The position numbers and the translations under genes were made by a program. Positions 26,903-35,575 of a DNA stretch of 64,000 bases are shown here, piece after piece. Under the pieces are notes generated by a model, which was given only the letters and a program-made list of their open reading frames with translations, was not told where the DNA came from and searched no databases. This stretch comes from CAXBNB01 sp040151475 (GTDB lineage: Bacteria > Bacteroidota > Bacteroidia > Cytophagales > Cyclobacteriaceae), in NCBI RefSeq assembly GCF_040151475.1, contig NZ_JBDKWG010000130.1:110924-174923 (forward strand). Reading direction: 5' to 3'. Each line of letters opens with the position of its first letter. The stretch's first letter is position 1.

Positions 26903-28300
26903 TTATTTTTTCACAAAGTCTGATTTAAATCGTTGAGCCGTTTTTGGTATTTTATTAACCAATTTCTTTTTCCCATTAGATTTCACCAAATCAAATGCAT
27001 CGTATAACGTACCTATTGGAGTAAATGCCTGATAGGTTAGCACATCGTCTTTGATGGTGATAATCTGGAATAGCTGAGTATATTCCCCTCTCCGTTCCAT
27101 CCATTCTGCATCCATTGAGTCGTACATTTTTGGGCCACTTACAGATACTGCATAAATAGTTCCGGCATCCGAAACAGAGGTTGCTCCTGTGGGATCATTA
27201 CTCACCTGCCCTCTGGCATAAGTATGATCGTGCCCTGTTAAAACAATGTCCACTTTGTATTTATCAATCAAAGGCTTCAACCCTTCACGCACATTCTTAT
27301 TGTCTCTGTTTTCTTTTGTTGAAAAAATAGGGTAATGCAACGTGATGGCTGTCCATTTTTTATCATTGTTAGCTAAAATAGAATCTAGCCATACCGTCTG
27401 AGCTTTCCTGGAATGTGGCTTATCGTCATAAGAAAGTGCATCAATTGAAATCACCTTCAAGTCTTGGTAATCCACCACAAAACACGTTTCAAGTAGCTCT
27501 TCCAATGGCCCATTTTGAGGAAGTGTAAATTGGGGTCGCCAAAGAGGGGTCAATACCTCGTCTCTATATTCATGATTACCTGGAGTCATAATACTGGGAA
27601 CAGTAGCATGGATAAAGTCTCCGGCATAAAACCATTCTCCCCACTCCAAATTTGACTGTCGGCTGTTGATCAAATCCCCTGCATGCAGCATAAAATCAAC
27701 CTGAGGAAATTGCTTATAAGAATTTCGAATTACCCTGCTCCACATTGATTTCACCTGGTTTTGAGCATCTCCAAAGTAGATAAAGCTAAATTCCTCACCT
27801 TTTTTATCCGAAGCAGTAGTGAACTGAAACCATTCGCTCCACAACTCTTGCTTGTCCGTAGCACCCACCCTGTAAACATAGGTCTTACCGGGCTCCAAAC
27901 CATCAATCACTGCTGAATGATAACTTGCTTTTACCAATGGCTCATTTTCATGCTGGTTTTCGAACACTTCGGTTTCGGCCTTTACCTTTTTTATAATATT
28001 AAATAAGAATTCCGGTCCATCGGTATCCAATGCTACTTCTACAAAGCCTTCTGTTATTTGCTGATCTGTTCTCCAATTTATACCTATACTGGTAGAAGGT
28101 GTTGCTGTTAGATTGGCAATAATTCTATCTGGTACTTTGCTGGGCAATATCAATTTATGACTTAATACACTGTCGTGCTGTGGATAATGTGAGTGGTGGT
28201 GATCACCATCATGACTGTGACCATGTTCTTCAGTTTTGACAGGATTACATGCTACTGCGCATACGAGAAGGAAACTAAACCAAATAAGTGATTTATTCAT
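26903..28300 (-). CDS. Purple-acid-phosphatase-like metallophosphoesterase, His-rich N terminus (lipoprotein)
   Basis: The 465 residues begin with a lipoprotein leader (WFSFLLVCAVACNPVK) and a His-rich stretch (EEHGHSHDGDHHHSHYPQH), which may bind metal before transfer to the active site. A fibronectin-like domain precedes FGDAQNQ, HAGDLINSR, TPGNHEYRDE, LHYPIFS and LTGHDHTYARG, the metallophosphoesterase blocks. It is the first gene of the operon, 4 nt before the ceramidase-like gene, and a paralogue of 23116-24477. Confidence 0.92.
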   Translation of the reverse strand: MNKSLIWFSFLLVCAVACNPVKTEEHGHSHDGDHHHSHYPQHDSVLSHKLILPSKVPDRIIANLTATPSTSIGINWRTDQQITEGFVEVALDTDGPEFLFNIIKKVKAETEVFENQHENEPLVKASYHSAVIDGLEPGKTYVYRVGATDKQELWSEWFQFTTASDKKGEEFSFIYFGDAQNQVKSMWSRVIRNSYKQFPQVDFMLHAGDLINSRQSNLEWGEWFYAGDFIHATVPSIMTPGNHEYRDEVLTPLWRPQFTLPQNGPLEELLETCFVVDYQDLKVISIDALSYDDKPHSRKAQTVWLDSILANNDKKWTAITLHYPIFSTKENRDNKNVREGLKPLIDKYKVDIVLTGHDHTYARGQVSNDPTGATSVSDAGTIYAVSVSGPKMYDSMDAEWMERRGEYTQLFQIITIKDDVLTYQAFTPIGTLYDAFDLVKSNGKKKLVNKIPKTAQRFKSDFVKK

Positions 28301-28584
28301 AGCTATGGGTATTTTTTGTTTGTATATCGGTGACTAAAATAAGAGCCTTTGTTGCTCAATTTGAAAATAAAAACTAAGCTATGGTAATTTACTACTATTT
28401 GCACTTAGAATATTGGCTATTGTTTATGGTAAATTGCAGTAAATTGACAGTAGTGAATTTTCCTTTACCTTATCATGACTTAAACATGAATTTGAAACAA
28501 AGAATCAACATTGGCTTAACACAAGTTCCTGATCCGATAGAAAAGTAGTAACCTGATTCCGTAACATATTCAGCCAAAGATTCT
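28301..28584. other. Divergent intergenic region between phosphatase operon and hisS
   Basis: No gene is supported in this AT-rich stretch. It contains a close direct repeat, GTAAATTG at 28429-28436 and 28439-28446 (10-bp period, one helical turn), and a near-inverted AATTTACTAC/GTAGTGAATT pair around it. These could be operator half-sites for the phosphatase operon; nothing firm can be said. Confidence 0.3.
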
Positions 28585-28592
28585 TAGTTTTG
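28585..28592 (+). promoter_or_regulatory. Candidate -7 box for hisS
   Basis: TAGTTTTG matches TAnnTTTG. If used, transcription starts near 28599, which excludes the TTG at 28590 as start codon and favours GTG 28614. No -33 TTG is at the expected distance. Confidence 0.45.
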
Positions 28593-28613
28593 CCGAAAAC
28601 AGAATTGATAAAA

Positions 28614-29996
28614 GTGCAGAAACCAAGTATTCCTAAAGGCAGCAGAGATTTTGGTCCGGATCAAATGATCAGGAGAAATTATATTTTAGACAATATAAAA
28701 AAAGTATTTCAAAAGTATGGATTCGCTCCAATTGAAACACCTACGATGGAAAATCTTTCCGTATTGACCGGAAAATACGGTGATGAAGGCGATCAGTTGC
28801 TTTTCAAGGTGCTTAATTCCGGTGACTTCCTCTCAAAAACAAAACAGGAAGATATAGACCAGGGAAGTAAACACTTGACAAATAAAATTTCTGAAAAGGG
28901 ATTGAGATATGACCTTACAGTTCCTTTTGCAAGGTTTGTGGTTATGCATCAAAACGACATCACCTTCCCTTTCAAAAGATACCAAATCCAGCCTGTATGG
29001 AGAGCAGACCGTCCCCAAAAAGGCAGGTATAGGGAATTTTATCAGTGCGATGTAGATACCATTGGAACAGATTCATTGCTCAGTGAAGCTGAAATTATTC
29101 TGATTATCAATGATGTTTTCAAAGCCCTCAAACTCAATGATTACTCTATCAAAATCAATAACAGAAAGATTTTGACAGGAATAGTAGAAATCATTGGTGC
29201 TCATGGTAAAGAAGCTGAATTTTGCGTAGCTATTGATAAACTGGATAAAATTGGTAAAGAAAAGGTATTAGAAGAATTGATCGCCAAAGGCTTTCAGGAA
29301 GAAAAAACAGGATTGCTTGATCCGATTTTTACGTTAACCGGAAACAATGATGAAAAAATAGAATTTCTTTCAAAATTTCTGCAAGATTCTGAGATCGGTA
29401 TAAAAGGAATTAATGAGCTTAAAGAGATTCTCAATTATACCCAACAATACCGTGCTGCTACTCACAATGTTGAAATAGATATTACTCTTGCAAGGGGACT
29501 TTCCTATTATACTGGAGCCATTATAGAAGTAAAACCGACAAGCGTACAAATGGGAAGCATCTGTGGCGGTGGAAGATACGACAATCTGACAGGGGTATTT
29601 GGTTTATCAGGTGTTTCCGGTGTAGGTATATCATTTGGAGTGGACAGAATTTATGATGTGATGACAGAACTGGAATTGTTTCCTGATGCAGCATCATCTA
29701 CAGTTCAAGTATTGGTAGCAAACTTTGGCAATGAAACACTTTCTGCGTCGTTAAAGATTTTGGACACTCTGCGCCACAAAGGAATAAATGCAGAAGTTTA
29801 TCCTGACAATGCAAAAATGAAAAAACAGTTTAACTACGCAGATAAAAAAGGAATAAAGTATGTTTTGGTTATTGGTGAGGAAGAACTTAAACAAAATCAA
29901 TATGCTTTGAAAAATATGACAACAGGAGATCAGGAAAAATATACCTCAGAAGAGCTGGTACAATACCTGCTATCAGAAACTAACATCACTATTTGA
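28614..29996 (+). CDS. hisS: Histidyl-tRNA synthetase
   Basis: This class II synthetase has QKPSIPKGSRDFGP, motif 2 near RADRPQKGRYREFYQCDVDT, the HisRS-specific LARGLSYYTGAIIEV and GGGRYDNLTG, and a C-terminal anticodon domain. From GTG 28614 it is 460 residues; the frame is open to TTG 28590, but that codon overlaps a -7 box, and family members in this phylum normally start close to QKPSIPKG. It charges tRNA-His. Confidence 0.95.
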   Translation: MQKPSIPKGSRDFGPDQMIRRNYILDNIKKVFQKYGFAPIETPTMENLSVLTGKYGDEGDQLLFKVLNSGDFLSKTKQEDIDQGSKHLTNKISEKGLRYDLTVPFARFVVMHQNDITFPFKRYQIQPVWRADRPQKGRYREFYQCDVDTIGTDSLLSEAEIILIINDVFKALKLNDYSIKINNRKILTGIVEIIGAHGKEAEFCVAIDKLDKIGKEKVLEELIAKGFQEEKTGLLDPIFTLTGNNDEKIEFLSKFLQDSEIGIKGINELKEILNYTQQYRAATHNVEIDITLARGLSYYTGAIIEVKPTSVQMGSICGGGRYDNLTGVFGLSGVSGVGISFGVDRIYDVMTELELFPDAASSTVQVLVANFGNETLSASLKILDTLRHKGINAEVYPDNAKMKKQFNYADKKGIKYVLVIGEEELKQNQYALKNMTTGDQEKYTSEELVQYLLSETNITI

Positions 29997-30081
29997 GAAC
30001 TGTACATTGATAATTGACAACTCATACTATAACTTGCAGTTTTATTACAGACCAGTCACTTTGATCAAAAACATTTTAACA

Positions 30082-31995
30082 TTGAAACCAAACTACAGAT
30101 TACTTGTTTTTGCATTGGCGATGATTGCTCAGGTAAGCATAACCAAAGCACAAACTACCAGTGTAATGGGTAGGTTTTCTGTACAAAATGTAACAGGATG
30201 TGCTCCTTTTGAAGTTGATATAACAGAACTGGACAACTTCGGTAGCAGCACTACAAGGCAGTATTGGTATGAAGACAAATCTGGTGTACCAACTACCGAT
30301 AAAAATTTCACTTATAACACACCAGGGGAGTATTACTTGGTTCAATTGGTTGGAGCCAATGTGCCTCAAAAGGAAGACTCTCTAAAAATAACCGTATATG
30401 ACCCTGCTCCACCGGAATTTGAAATCCATAATTGTGCAGGGCACACAATAAGAGTAGAAATTACCGACACTAATTACGACAGGTACAGAGTCAACTTCAC
30501 CGCTACGAATTCAGAAGTAATAGGGCCGGGCATTACAAGTTCCGAATTTGATTTTGGTACTGCCGGGGATTACCCCATCACAGTCACCGGGTTGTACAAC
30601 AATGCAGTCAATAACTGTGGCACTAATACCAAAACAATCACTACCATAGACAATATTGTCACGCCGATATTGCATTCGGTTGAGGTAAATACTGAAAGCT
30701 CGGATGGTTCCACACTACTTACCTACACCATAGGAGAGGAATCTGTCTATGTGCTTGAAGTCAGTGAAAATGATATAGTTGGTTTTTATGATTTATATGA
30801 AATTACAGGAAACAGAGAAAACGTTACAGGAATAAACACACTAGGCAATTATTATTGTTACAGAATAAGGACGTTTGATGCCTGTAGCAATGTTTACATT
30901 TATTCCAATATTGTTTGTAGCACTTCTATAAATGTGAAAGTAGATAATGGTGTAAACTTGGTTTCATGGAAAACAGCATCAGGGATTCCAAGCTCATACA
31001 AAGTAATTAGAAATGGAGAGGTTCAAACAGAAATCAACGACACTTTCGCTTCTTCATTTGATGATGACAACATACTTTGTGGCAATGACTACTGCTATGA
31101 AATACAAGCTATTTTTAATTCAGGAAGCTCTCTGAGTATTGACACTTGTGTTGTGGCCAGCAAAACAGGCGACCTGCCAGCCCTATCCACCCCTTCCTCA
31201 ACCATATTCAATGAAGGAGTAGTTTTGAATTGGGAAAAACCAATAGAGGATATACAACTGAGTCAGTATATGATTCAGCGCTCTGCAAATGGCAAAGCAT
31301 TTAGCACCATATCAAGAACACTGGACACAACATACATAGATAACAGCAACAGTCCTTTTCGCCAAACCCTGAAATACAGAATTTTATATCAGGACAATTG
31401 TGGCAATACATCTATCCCATCCCCCATAACTGCTCCCATAATACTACAGGTAAAAAGTGTAAATGGAAATGCAGTAGTGTTGGAATGGAACAAATACGAA
31501 ACCTGGGGCAATGGAATAAGAACCTACTTTATAGAAAGGCTGGACGATTCAGGAGCAATCATGGAAGAGTTTAGTGTACTAAGTGGCAGAACCAAAGAAA
31601 TTACATTTTCGACTGATGATGATCAACCAAAAAACCTGCGTGTAAGGGCTGAATCTTTAGATCAAACGCCTTTGATTTCCTATTCAAACATACGAACAGT
31701 AGTGATCAACCCATTGGTCAACTTCCCTAATGCTTTTACCCCCGATGGAGATGGGTTAAATGATGACTTCAAGCCAATTGGTACCAAGGTATTTAATTTT
31801 AAGATGCAAATATTTAGTCGGTGGGGCAATGTCATATTTTATACAGAAGATATGAATTTAGGCTGGGATGGGCGTATTAACGGGAAAAACGCTTTGGAAG
31901 GAACATATACCTACCGTGTTAATTACGAAGATGCTACTGGCAGGTCATTTGACAAAGCAGGTTCGATTGTCTTGATCAGAGACAACAATAATTAA
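30082..31995 (+). CDS. Secreted protein with PKD and fibronectin-like domains and a gliding-motility-type (T9SS type B) C-terminal domain
   Basis: From TTG 30082 the protein has a signal peptide (MKPNYRLLVFALAMIAQVSI, ending TKAQ) and 637 residues; the frame is open upstream to 30007 in what looks like repeat-derived sequence. A PKD-like domain is near the start (GCAPFEVDITELDNFGSST; FTYNTPGEYYLV), several fibronectin type III-like domains fill the middle, and the C terminus reads NFPNAFTPDGDGLNDDFKPI then SRWGNVIFY and GWDGRINGKNALEGTYTY. That is the CHU_C/gliding-motility-associated domain, a type B signal for the type IX secretion system. It should be exported to the surface or medium. The ligand is unknown. 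Confidence 0.9.
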   Translation: MKPNYRLLVFALAMIAQVSITKAQTTSVMGRFSVQNVTGCAPFEVDITELDNFGSSTTRQYWYEDKSGVPTTDKNFTYNTPGEYYLVQLVGANVPQKEDSLKITVYDPAPPEFEIHNCAGHTIRVEITDTNYDRYRVNFTATNSEVIGPGITSSEFDFGTAGDYPITVTGLYNNAVNNCGTNTKTITTIDNIVTPILHSVEVNTESSDGSTLLTYTIGEESVYVLEVSENDIVGFYDLYEITGNRENVTGINTLGNYYCYRIRTFDACSNVYIYSNIVCSTSINVKVDNGVNLVSWKTASGIPSSYKVIRNGEVQTEINDTFASSFDDDNILCGNDYCYEIQAIFNSGSSLSIDTCVVASKTGDLPALSTPSSTIFNEGVVLNWEKPIEDIQLSQYMIQRSANGKAFSTISRTLDTTYIDNSNSPFRQTLKYRILYQDNCGNTSIPSPITAPIILQVKSVNGNAVVLEWNKYETWGNGIRTYFIERLDDSGAIMEEFSVLSGRTKEITFSTDDDQPKNLRVRAESLDQTPLISYSNIRTVVINPLVNFPNAFTPDGDGLNDDFKPIGTKVFNFKMQIFSRWGNVIFYTEDMNLGWDGRINGKNALEGTYTYRVNYEDATGRSFDKAGSIVLIRDNNN

Positions 31996-32047
31996 TTGGA
32001 TGGATTCATTTCTATTAGAAGGATTCCTCACATAGCATGTTATAGTA

Positions 32048-32055
32048 TATCTTTG
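32048..32055 (+). promoter_or_regulatory. Candidate -7 box for the ybaB gene
   Basis: TATCTTTG matches TAnnTTTG, 36 nt before the ATG at 32092. No clear -33 element. Confidence 0.4.
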
Positions 32056-32091
32056 CGAGCTACAATTCTAAAACTCTTAAATACTAGGAAT

Positions 32092-32430
32092 ATGTTTGAT
32101 ATGATGAAAATGATGGGCAAGGTGAAAGAGATGCAAGAGAAAATGAAGATAGCTCAGGAATCTCTCGCCGAAATTGTAGTGGAAGCAGAATCCGGGGCTG
32201 GCATGGTAAAGGCTACTGTAAACGGAAAAAAAGAACTCGTCTCAGTGAATATTGATTCTGCCCTACTTAATCTGGAAGACAAAGAAATGGTTCAGGATTT
32301 GGTAGTAGCAGCCACAAATAAAGCATTGGCAGAAGCTGATATTAAGGCGAAAGAAAAACTAAAAGAAAGCACCGAAGGAATGATGCCAAATATTCCGGGT
32401 TTCGATTTGGGCAACATGTTCAATGGCTAA
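32092..32430 (+). CDS. YbaB/EbfC family nucleoid-associated protein
   Basis: This 112-residue protein begins MFDMMKMMGKVKEMQEKMKI and has GMVKATVNGKKELVSVNID and VVAATNKALAEADIKAKEKL, typical of YbaB/EbfC DNA-binding dimers, with a Met/Gly-rich C terminus (GMMPNIPGFDLGNMF). The ATG at 32092 is preferred over upstream in-frame codons because a promoter box lies between. Its last codons overlap the glycosyltransferase start by 8 nt. Confidence 0.92.
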   Translation: MFDMMKMMGKVKEMQEKMKIAQESLAEIVVEAESGAGMVKATVNGKKELVSVNIDSALLNLEDKEMVQDLVVAATNKALAEADIKAKEKLKESTEGMMPNIPGFDLGNMFNG

Positions 32431-33439
32431 GGTAGCTGTAGTTATATTAAACTATAATGGGCGACAGTATCTTGAAAAATTTCTTCCTGATGTAATCAGG
32501 CACAGTTCTGATTCAGATATATATGTTGCCGACAACAAATCCTCAGACACTTCTATCAGTTTTTTAAAAGAGCATTTTCCAGAAATCAATCTCATTCTCC
32601 TGGAAACAAATAACGGCTATGCAGCAGGATATAATCTGGCTCTTAAGCAGGTTGAAGCTGAGTACTATATACTGCTCAATTCAGATATAGAAGTCACTGC
32701 CAACTGGATTAATCCTATCGTGGACTTTATGGATAGCCATCCAAACGTTGCGGCCTGTCAACCTAAAATTTTAGATTATAAAAACAAAGAGTACTTTGAA
32801 TATGCCGGTGCTGCAGGAGGGTACCTGGATATTTTGGGGTATCCATATTGCCGGGGTAGAATATTTGATACCCTTGAAAAAGACCATGGCCAATACGATT
32901 CAAACCAACAAGTGTTTTGGGCAACAGGAGCCTGTATGTTTATCCGTTCAGAAGTTTTTCATCAACTTGGAGGTTTTGACGAATCTTTCTTCGCCCACAT
33001 GGAAGAGATCGATTTGTGCTGGCGGATCAATATGTCTGGAAAACAAGTCTATTGCATACCTGAAAGTAAAGTATTTCATGTAGGAGGAGGAACGTTAGCC
33101 AAATCAAACCCTCAAAAAACTTATCTCAACTTTCGCAACAATCTGACCATGCTGTATAAAAACAGCACAGGAATATCTTTATTCTGGAAACTCCCCTTGA
33201 AATTTTTATTGGATATATTGGCTTCATTAAAATTCTGGAAAGACAATTCATTCGATCATTTTACTGCTGTTTTCAAAGCGTATTCTTTTTTTGTAAAAAA
33301 AATACCTGAGAACAATCTAACAAGGCTCAATTTGAAAAAAAACAACCTAAGCACCCCTCTTAGCAATTCTCTAACTCCCGTTCAATATTACCTTTTTGGC
33401 AAAAAGCATTTTTCAGATTTGACCAAGCAACATGAGTAA
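32423..33439 (+). CDS. Glycosyltransferase family 2
   Basis: The 338 residues begin VAVVILNYNGRQYLEKFLPD, the GT-A fold entry of rhamnosyltransferase-type family 2 enzymes, followed by YVADNKSSD, LNSDIEVTANWI (metal-binding DxE-like region), ATGACMFIRSEVFHQLGGFD and FAHMEEIDLCWRI. The C terminus has aromatic amphipathic stretches that may attach it to the membrane. It would add a sugar to a cell-surface glycan; the donor is unknown. It overlaps both neighbours by 8 nt. Confidence 0.93.
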   Translation: MAKVAVVILNYNGRQYLEKFLPDVIRHSSDSDIYVADNKSSDTSISFLKEHFPEINLILLETNNGYAAGYNLALKQVEAEYYILLNSDIEVTANWINPIVDFMDSHPNVAACQPKILDYKNKEYFEYAGAAGGYLDILGYPYCRGRIFDTLEKDHGQYDSNQQVFWATGACMFIRSEVFHQLGGFDESFFAHMEEIDLCWRINMSGKQVYCIPESKVFHVGGGTLAKSNPQKTYLNFRNNLTMLYKNSTGISLFWKLPLKFLLDILASLKFWKDNSFDHFTAVFKAYSFFVKKIPENNLTRLNLKKNNLSTPLSNSLTPVQYYLFGKKHFSDLTKQHE

Positions 33440-34205
33440 ATTAATATTGACAAACAAAAGCTACAAGGCTTCCATAACATTGATTGTGATATTACTTTCC
33501 TTCACTTTACTTGCACAAAAAAAGCATGTGATGCATGAAAACCAACAGTGGATCGAGTACAGTAATCTATCATTGTTGTCAAATAAATTCAGGCTGCAAA
33601 CTAATGCCGGATTACGATGGAATGATTCGTTCAGGCAAAAGTCATTAAAGTTTGTCAGAACAAGCTTAGGGTATCAGATGCATCCGGACATTTTGATTTC
33701 CGGGGGATTAACATTGGTTCGTTCTTATAGTGAAAATCAACTTAATAAAACTGAAATAAGACCTTATGAAGAGGTTTTGATGAATCGCTATTACAACAAA
33801 TTAAGAATACAGCATAGATTTAGAGCCGAGCAACGATTTTTAAAATATACAGATACGAACCTTCACGGTTTTCACCATAGATTAAGGTATCGATTCATGC
33901 TTAGGTGGCCAGTATATGCTAATTCTTCAGACATCAACTCTAAAAATCTGACTATAAATATAGGAGATGAAGTCTATCTCAATGCCGGAAAAGAAATCAC
34001 AGATAATATATTCGATCAAAACAGAATTCTTATAGGCCCGTCTTTTCAGTTTAATCAAAAATTTGCAATTACCTTGTTATACATCCAAAAGTTCTCCAAA
34101 CTGGATCTTCCTAGTGATTTTGAACAAGATGATATAGTTAATTTGACAGTAAGACACACATTCAATTTTACCAAGAAAAAATACCATTCAAAAATTGATT
34201 CTTAG
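33432..34205 (+). CDS. DUF2490 outer-membrane-type protein
   Basis: These 257 residues have a signal peptide (SITLIVILLSFTLLAQ) and the DUF2490 pattern: QQWIEYSNLSLLSNKFRLQT, LKFVRTSLGYQMHPDILISG, RPYEEVLMNRYYNKLRIQHR and RLRYRFMLRWPVY. The family is predicted to be a beta-barrel of unknown role, frequent in Bacteroidota. It starts within the glycosyltransferase end, so it is co-transcribed. Confidence 0.85.
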   Translation: MSKLILTNKSYKASITLIVILLSFTLLAQKKHVMHENQQWIEYSNLSLLSNKFRLQTNAGLRWNDSFRQKSLKFVRTSLGYQMHPDILISGGLTLVRSYSENQLNKTEIRPYEEVLMNRYYNKLRIQHRFRAEQRFLKYTDTNLHGFHHRLRYRFMLRWPVYANSSDINSKNLTINIGDEVYLNAGKEITDNIFDQNRILIGPSFQFNQKFAITLLYIQKFSKLDLPSDFEQDDIVNLTVRHTFNFTKKKYHSKIDS

Positions 34206-34225
34206 CTTGTACTCATCTTGAACAG

Positions 34226-35023
34226 TTATTCCTCAAAATGATGTCGGGTGAAAATATTACCCGGCGTAATAGTATAGATTTTTTCCGAATCATTGTACAT
34301 CACATCTATTTCCATATCATCATATCCAAAAACATAGATATTCATCTCTGCGTTGAGGTTTACGTTATGACTGAGTAGTTTTTTCATAGCTCCCCACGAC
34401 TCCCTAAACTCTTTCTTTTCACTTTTAGAAAGTTCGCCCAAACCAAGGTTTATAGAATTATTAGACATGTAAGACTCATGCAATTTCACGGTTACTTCTG
34501 CCATATCAAGGTTGGTTTTTCTCAGAGACTGGTTATACATATGTTGAGATAGCAGATTATGATTCTCCAGTGATAACAATTCGGATTTGATAGAATCGTT
34601 TTTCAAATCAGCATAGTAATATTTGTCATGCAACCAGTTGTCACTCACCTCAAGTACAGAAATCAAAAGAGTATCATAAATAGCATGGGTGTAAAAATTG
34701 ATTGGCACCAAAAACATGGTAAAATTCTGATGCTCGGAAAAGTGCGTAATGAATACATCAATATCTTTTCCCACACTAACATCTTTCCGTCTTAGTTGAG
34801 TACTCTTCGGATCTATGTCATGCCCTTCTTCGAGTAATTTTTCCAAAAAATTTTGAGATGATGTAAATTGATGCACAATTTTTTCGATATTTTCTACATG
34901 ATTCTCTTTGATGTAATCCTCCATAGATTCTTCTACTTCAACCACATCTTTGTCCTGTCCAAAAGACATGCAGACACTTAATAGGGGAATTATTAAACAA
35001 AGAATCACTATTCTATACATCAT
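34226..35023 (-). CDS. Secreted protein of unknown function
   Basis: The 265-residue protein has a signal peptide (YRIVILCLIIPLLSVCMSFG) and then a mostly helical, acidic mature part (VVEVEESMEDYIKENHVENI; MAEVTVKLHESYMSNNSI). No cofactor or catalytic motif is visible and I do not recognise the family. ATG codons at 35023 and 35020 are both possible starts. It converges on the DUF2490 gene with 20 nt between stops and no visible terminator. Confidence 0.6.
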   Translation of the reverse strand: MMYRIVILCLIIPLLSVCMSFGQDKDVVEVEESMEDYIKENHVENIEKIVHQFTSSQNFLEKLLEEGHDIDPKSTQLRRKDVSVGKDIDVFITHFSEHQNFTMFLVPINFYTHAIYDTLLISVLEVSDNWLHDKYYYADLKNDSIKSELLSLENHNLLSQHMYNQSLRKTNLDMAEVTVKLHESYMSNNSINLGLGELSKSEKKEFRESWGAMKKLLSHNVNLNAEMNIYVFGYDDMEIDVMYNDSEKIYTITPGNIFTRHHFEE

Positions 35024-35243
35024 TCAATTCATTTTCTTTCTAACCTTCAAGTATAATCTTCTTTAATGAAAATTCAAACGTGAAGCTCATGTTAAACCAA
35101 CAAGTTCAGGAAGATGGACAAGCTCTTGTAAGCTACCTCCTATGACTACTTTTTAGAATGGAAAAGCTATAATGGAAACTACTTCCTTCTCCAATTTATC
35201 AGGAAAAATGATATGCAAAATGAAATAATGAAGCCAAATGTAT

Positions 35244-35489
35244 TTATGAAAAATGAAGCCAAAGAGCTTTCCACTCTTCATCTAAAGAGCCAGAAAAAAA
35301 ATCTTTACCTGCCCTTCTATACCAATACCCGGCATTTCCATCATCACCTTCTTTTCTGTGGAGATAGGCGTGAATCCAGGCTGCTTCTTTTGTAGGCAAG
35401 TCTTGTATCAAATCATGGGCTTTTTTCCAATCACCCAAATTATCACACTCTAAGGCTTTCTTATATATATCCTGACTCTTTTCGCTCAT
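35244..35489 (-). CDS. Small TPR-like protein of unknown function
   Basis: The 81-residue protein has a helix-turn-helix repeat-like pattern: IYKKALECDNLGDWKKAHDL, then AAWIHAYLHRKEGDDGNAGY and WYRRAGKDF. This Trp/His-rich form recurs as a short protein in many Bacteroidota and Proteobacteria; it resembles half of a TPR pair. No function is known to me. The gene stands alone between a 220-nt empty region and a hairpin. Confidence 0.75.
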   Translation of the reverse strand: MSEKSQDIYKKALECDNLGDWKKAHDLIQDLPTKEAAWIHAYLHRKEGDDGNAGYWYRRAGKDFFSGSLDEEWKALWLHFS

Positions 35490-35528
35490 AAATCAAAATT
35501 ACGAACCGTCAGGTAATATTCCTAAACA

Positions 35529-35567
35529 CAAACAACAATCTCACTACTGAAGTAAGATTGTTGTTTG
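35529..35567. terminator. Strong hairpin between the Kelch and small TPR-like genes
   Basis: CAAACAACAATCT and AGATTGTTGTTTG are perfect 13-bp arms around a 13-nt loop that can itself pair (ACT/AGT). It lies 9 nt past the Kelch gene stop. A T-run follows only in the plus direction, so on the minus strand it may mainly protect the 3' end. Confidence 0.65.
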
Positions 35568-35575
35568 AATTCTTT

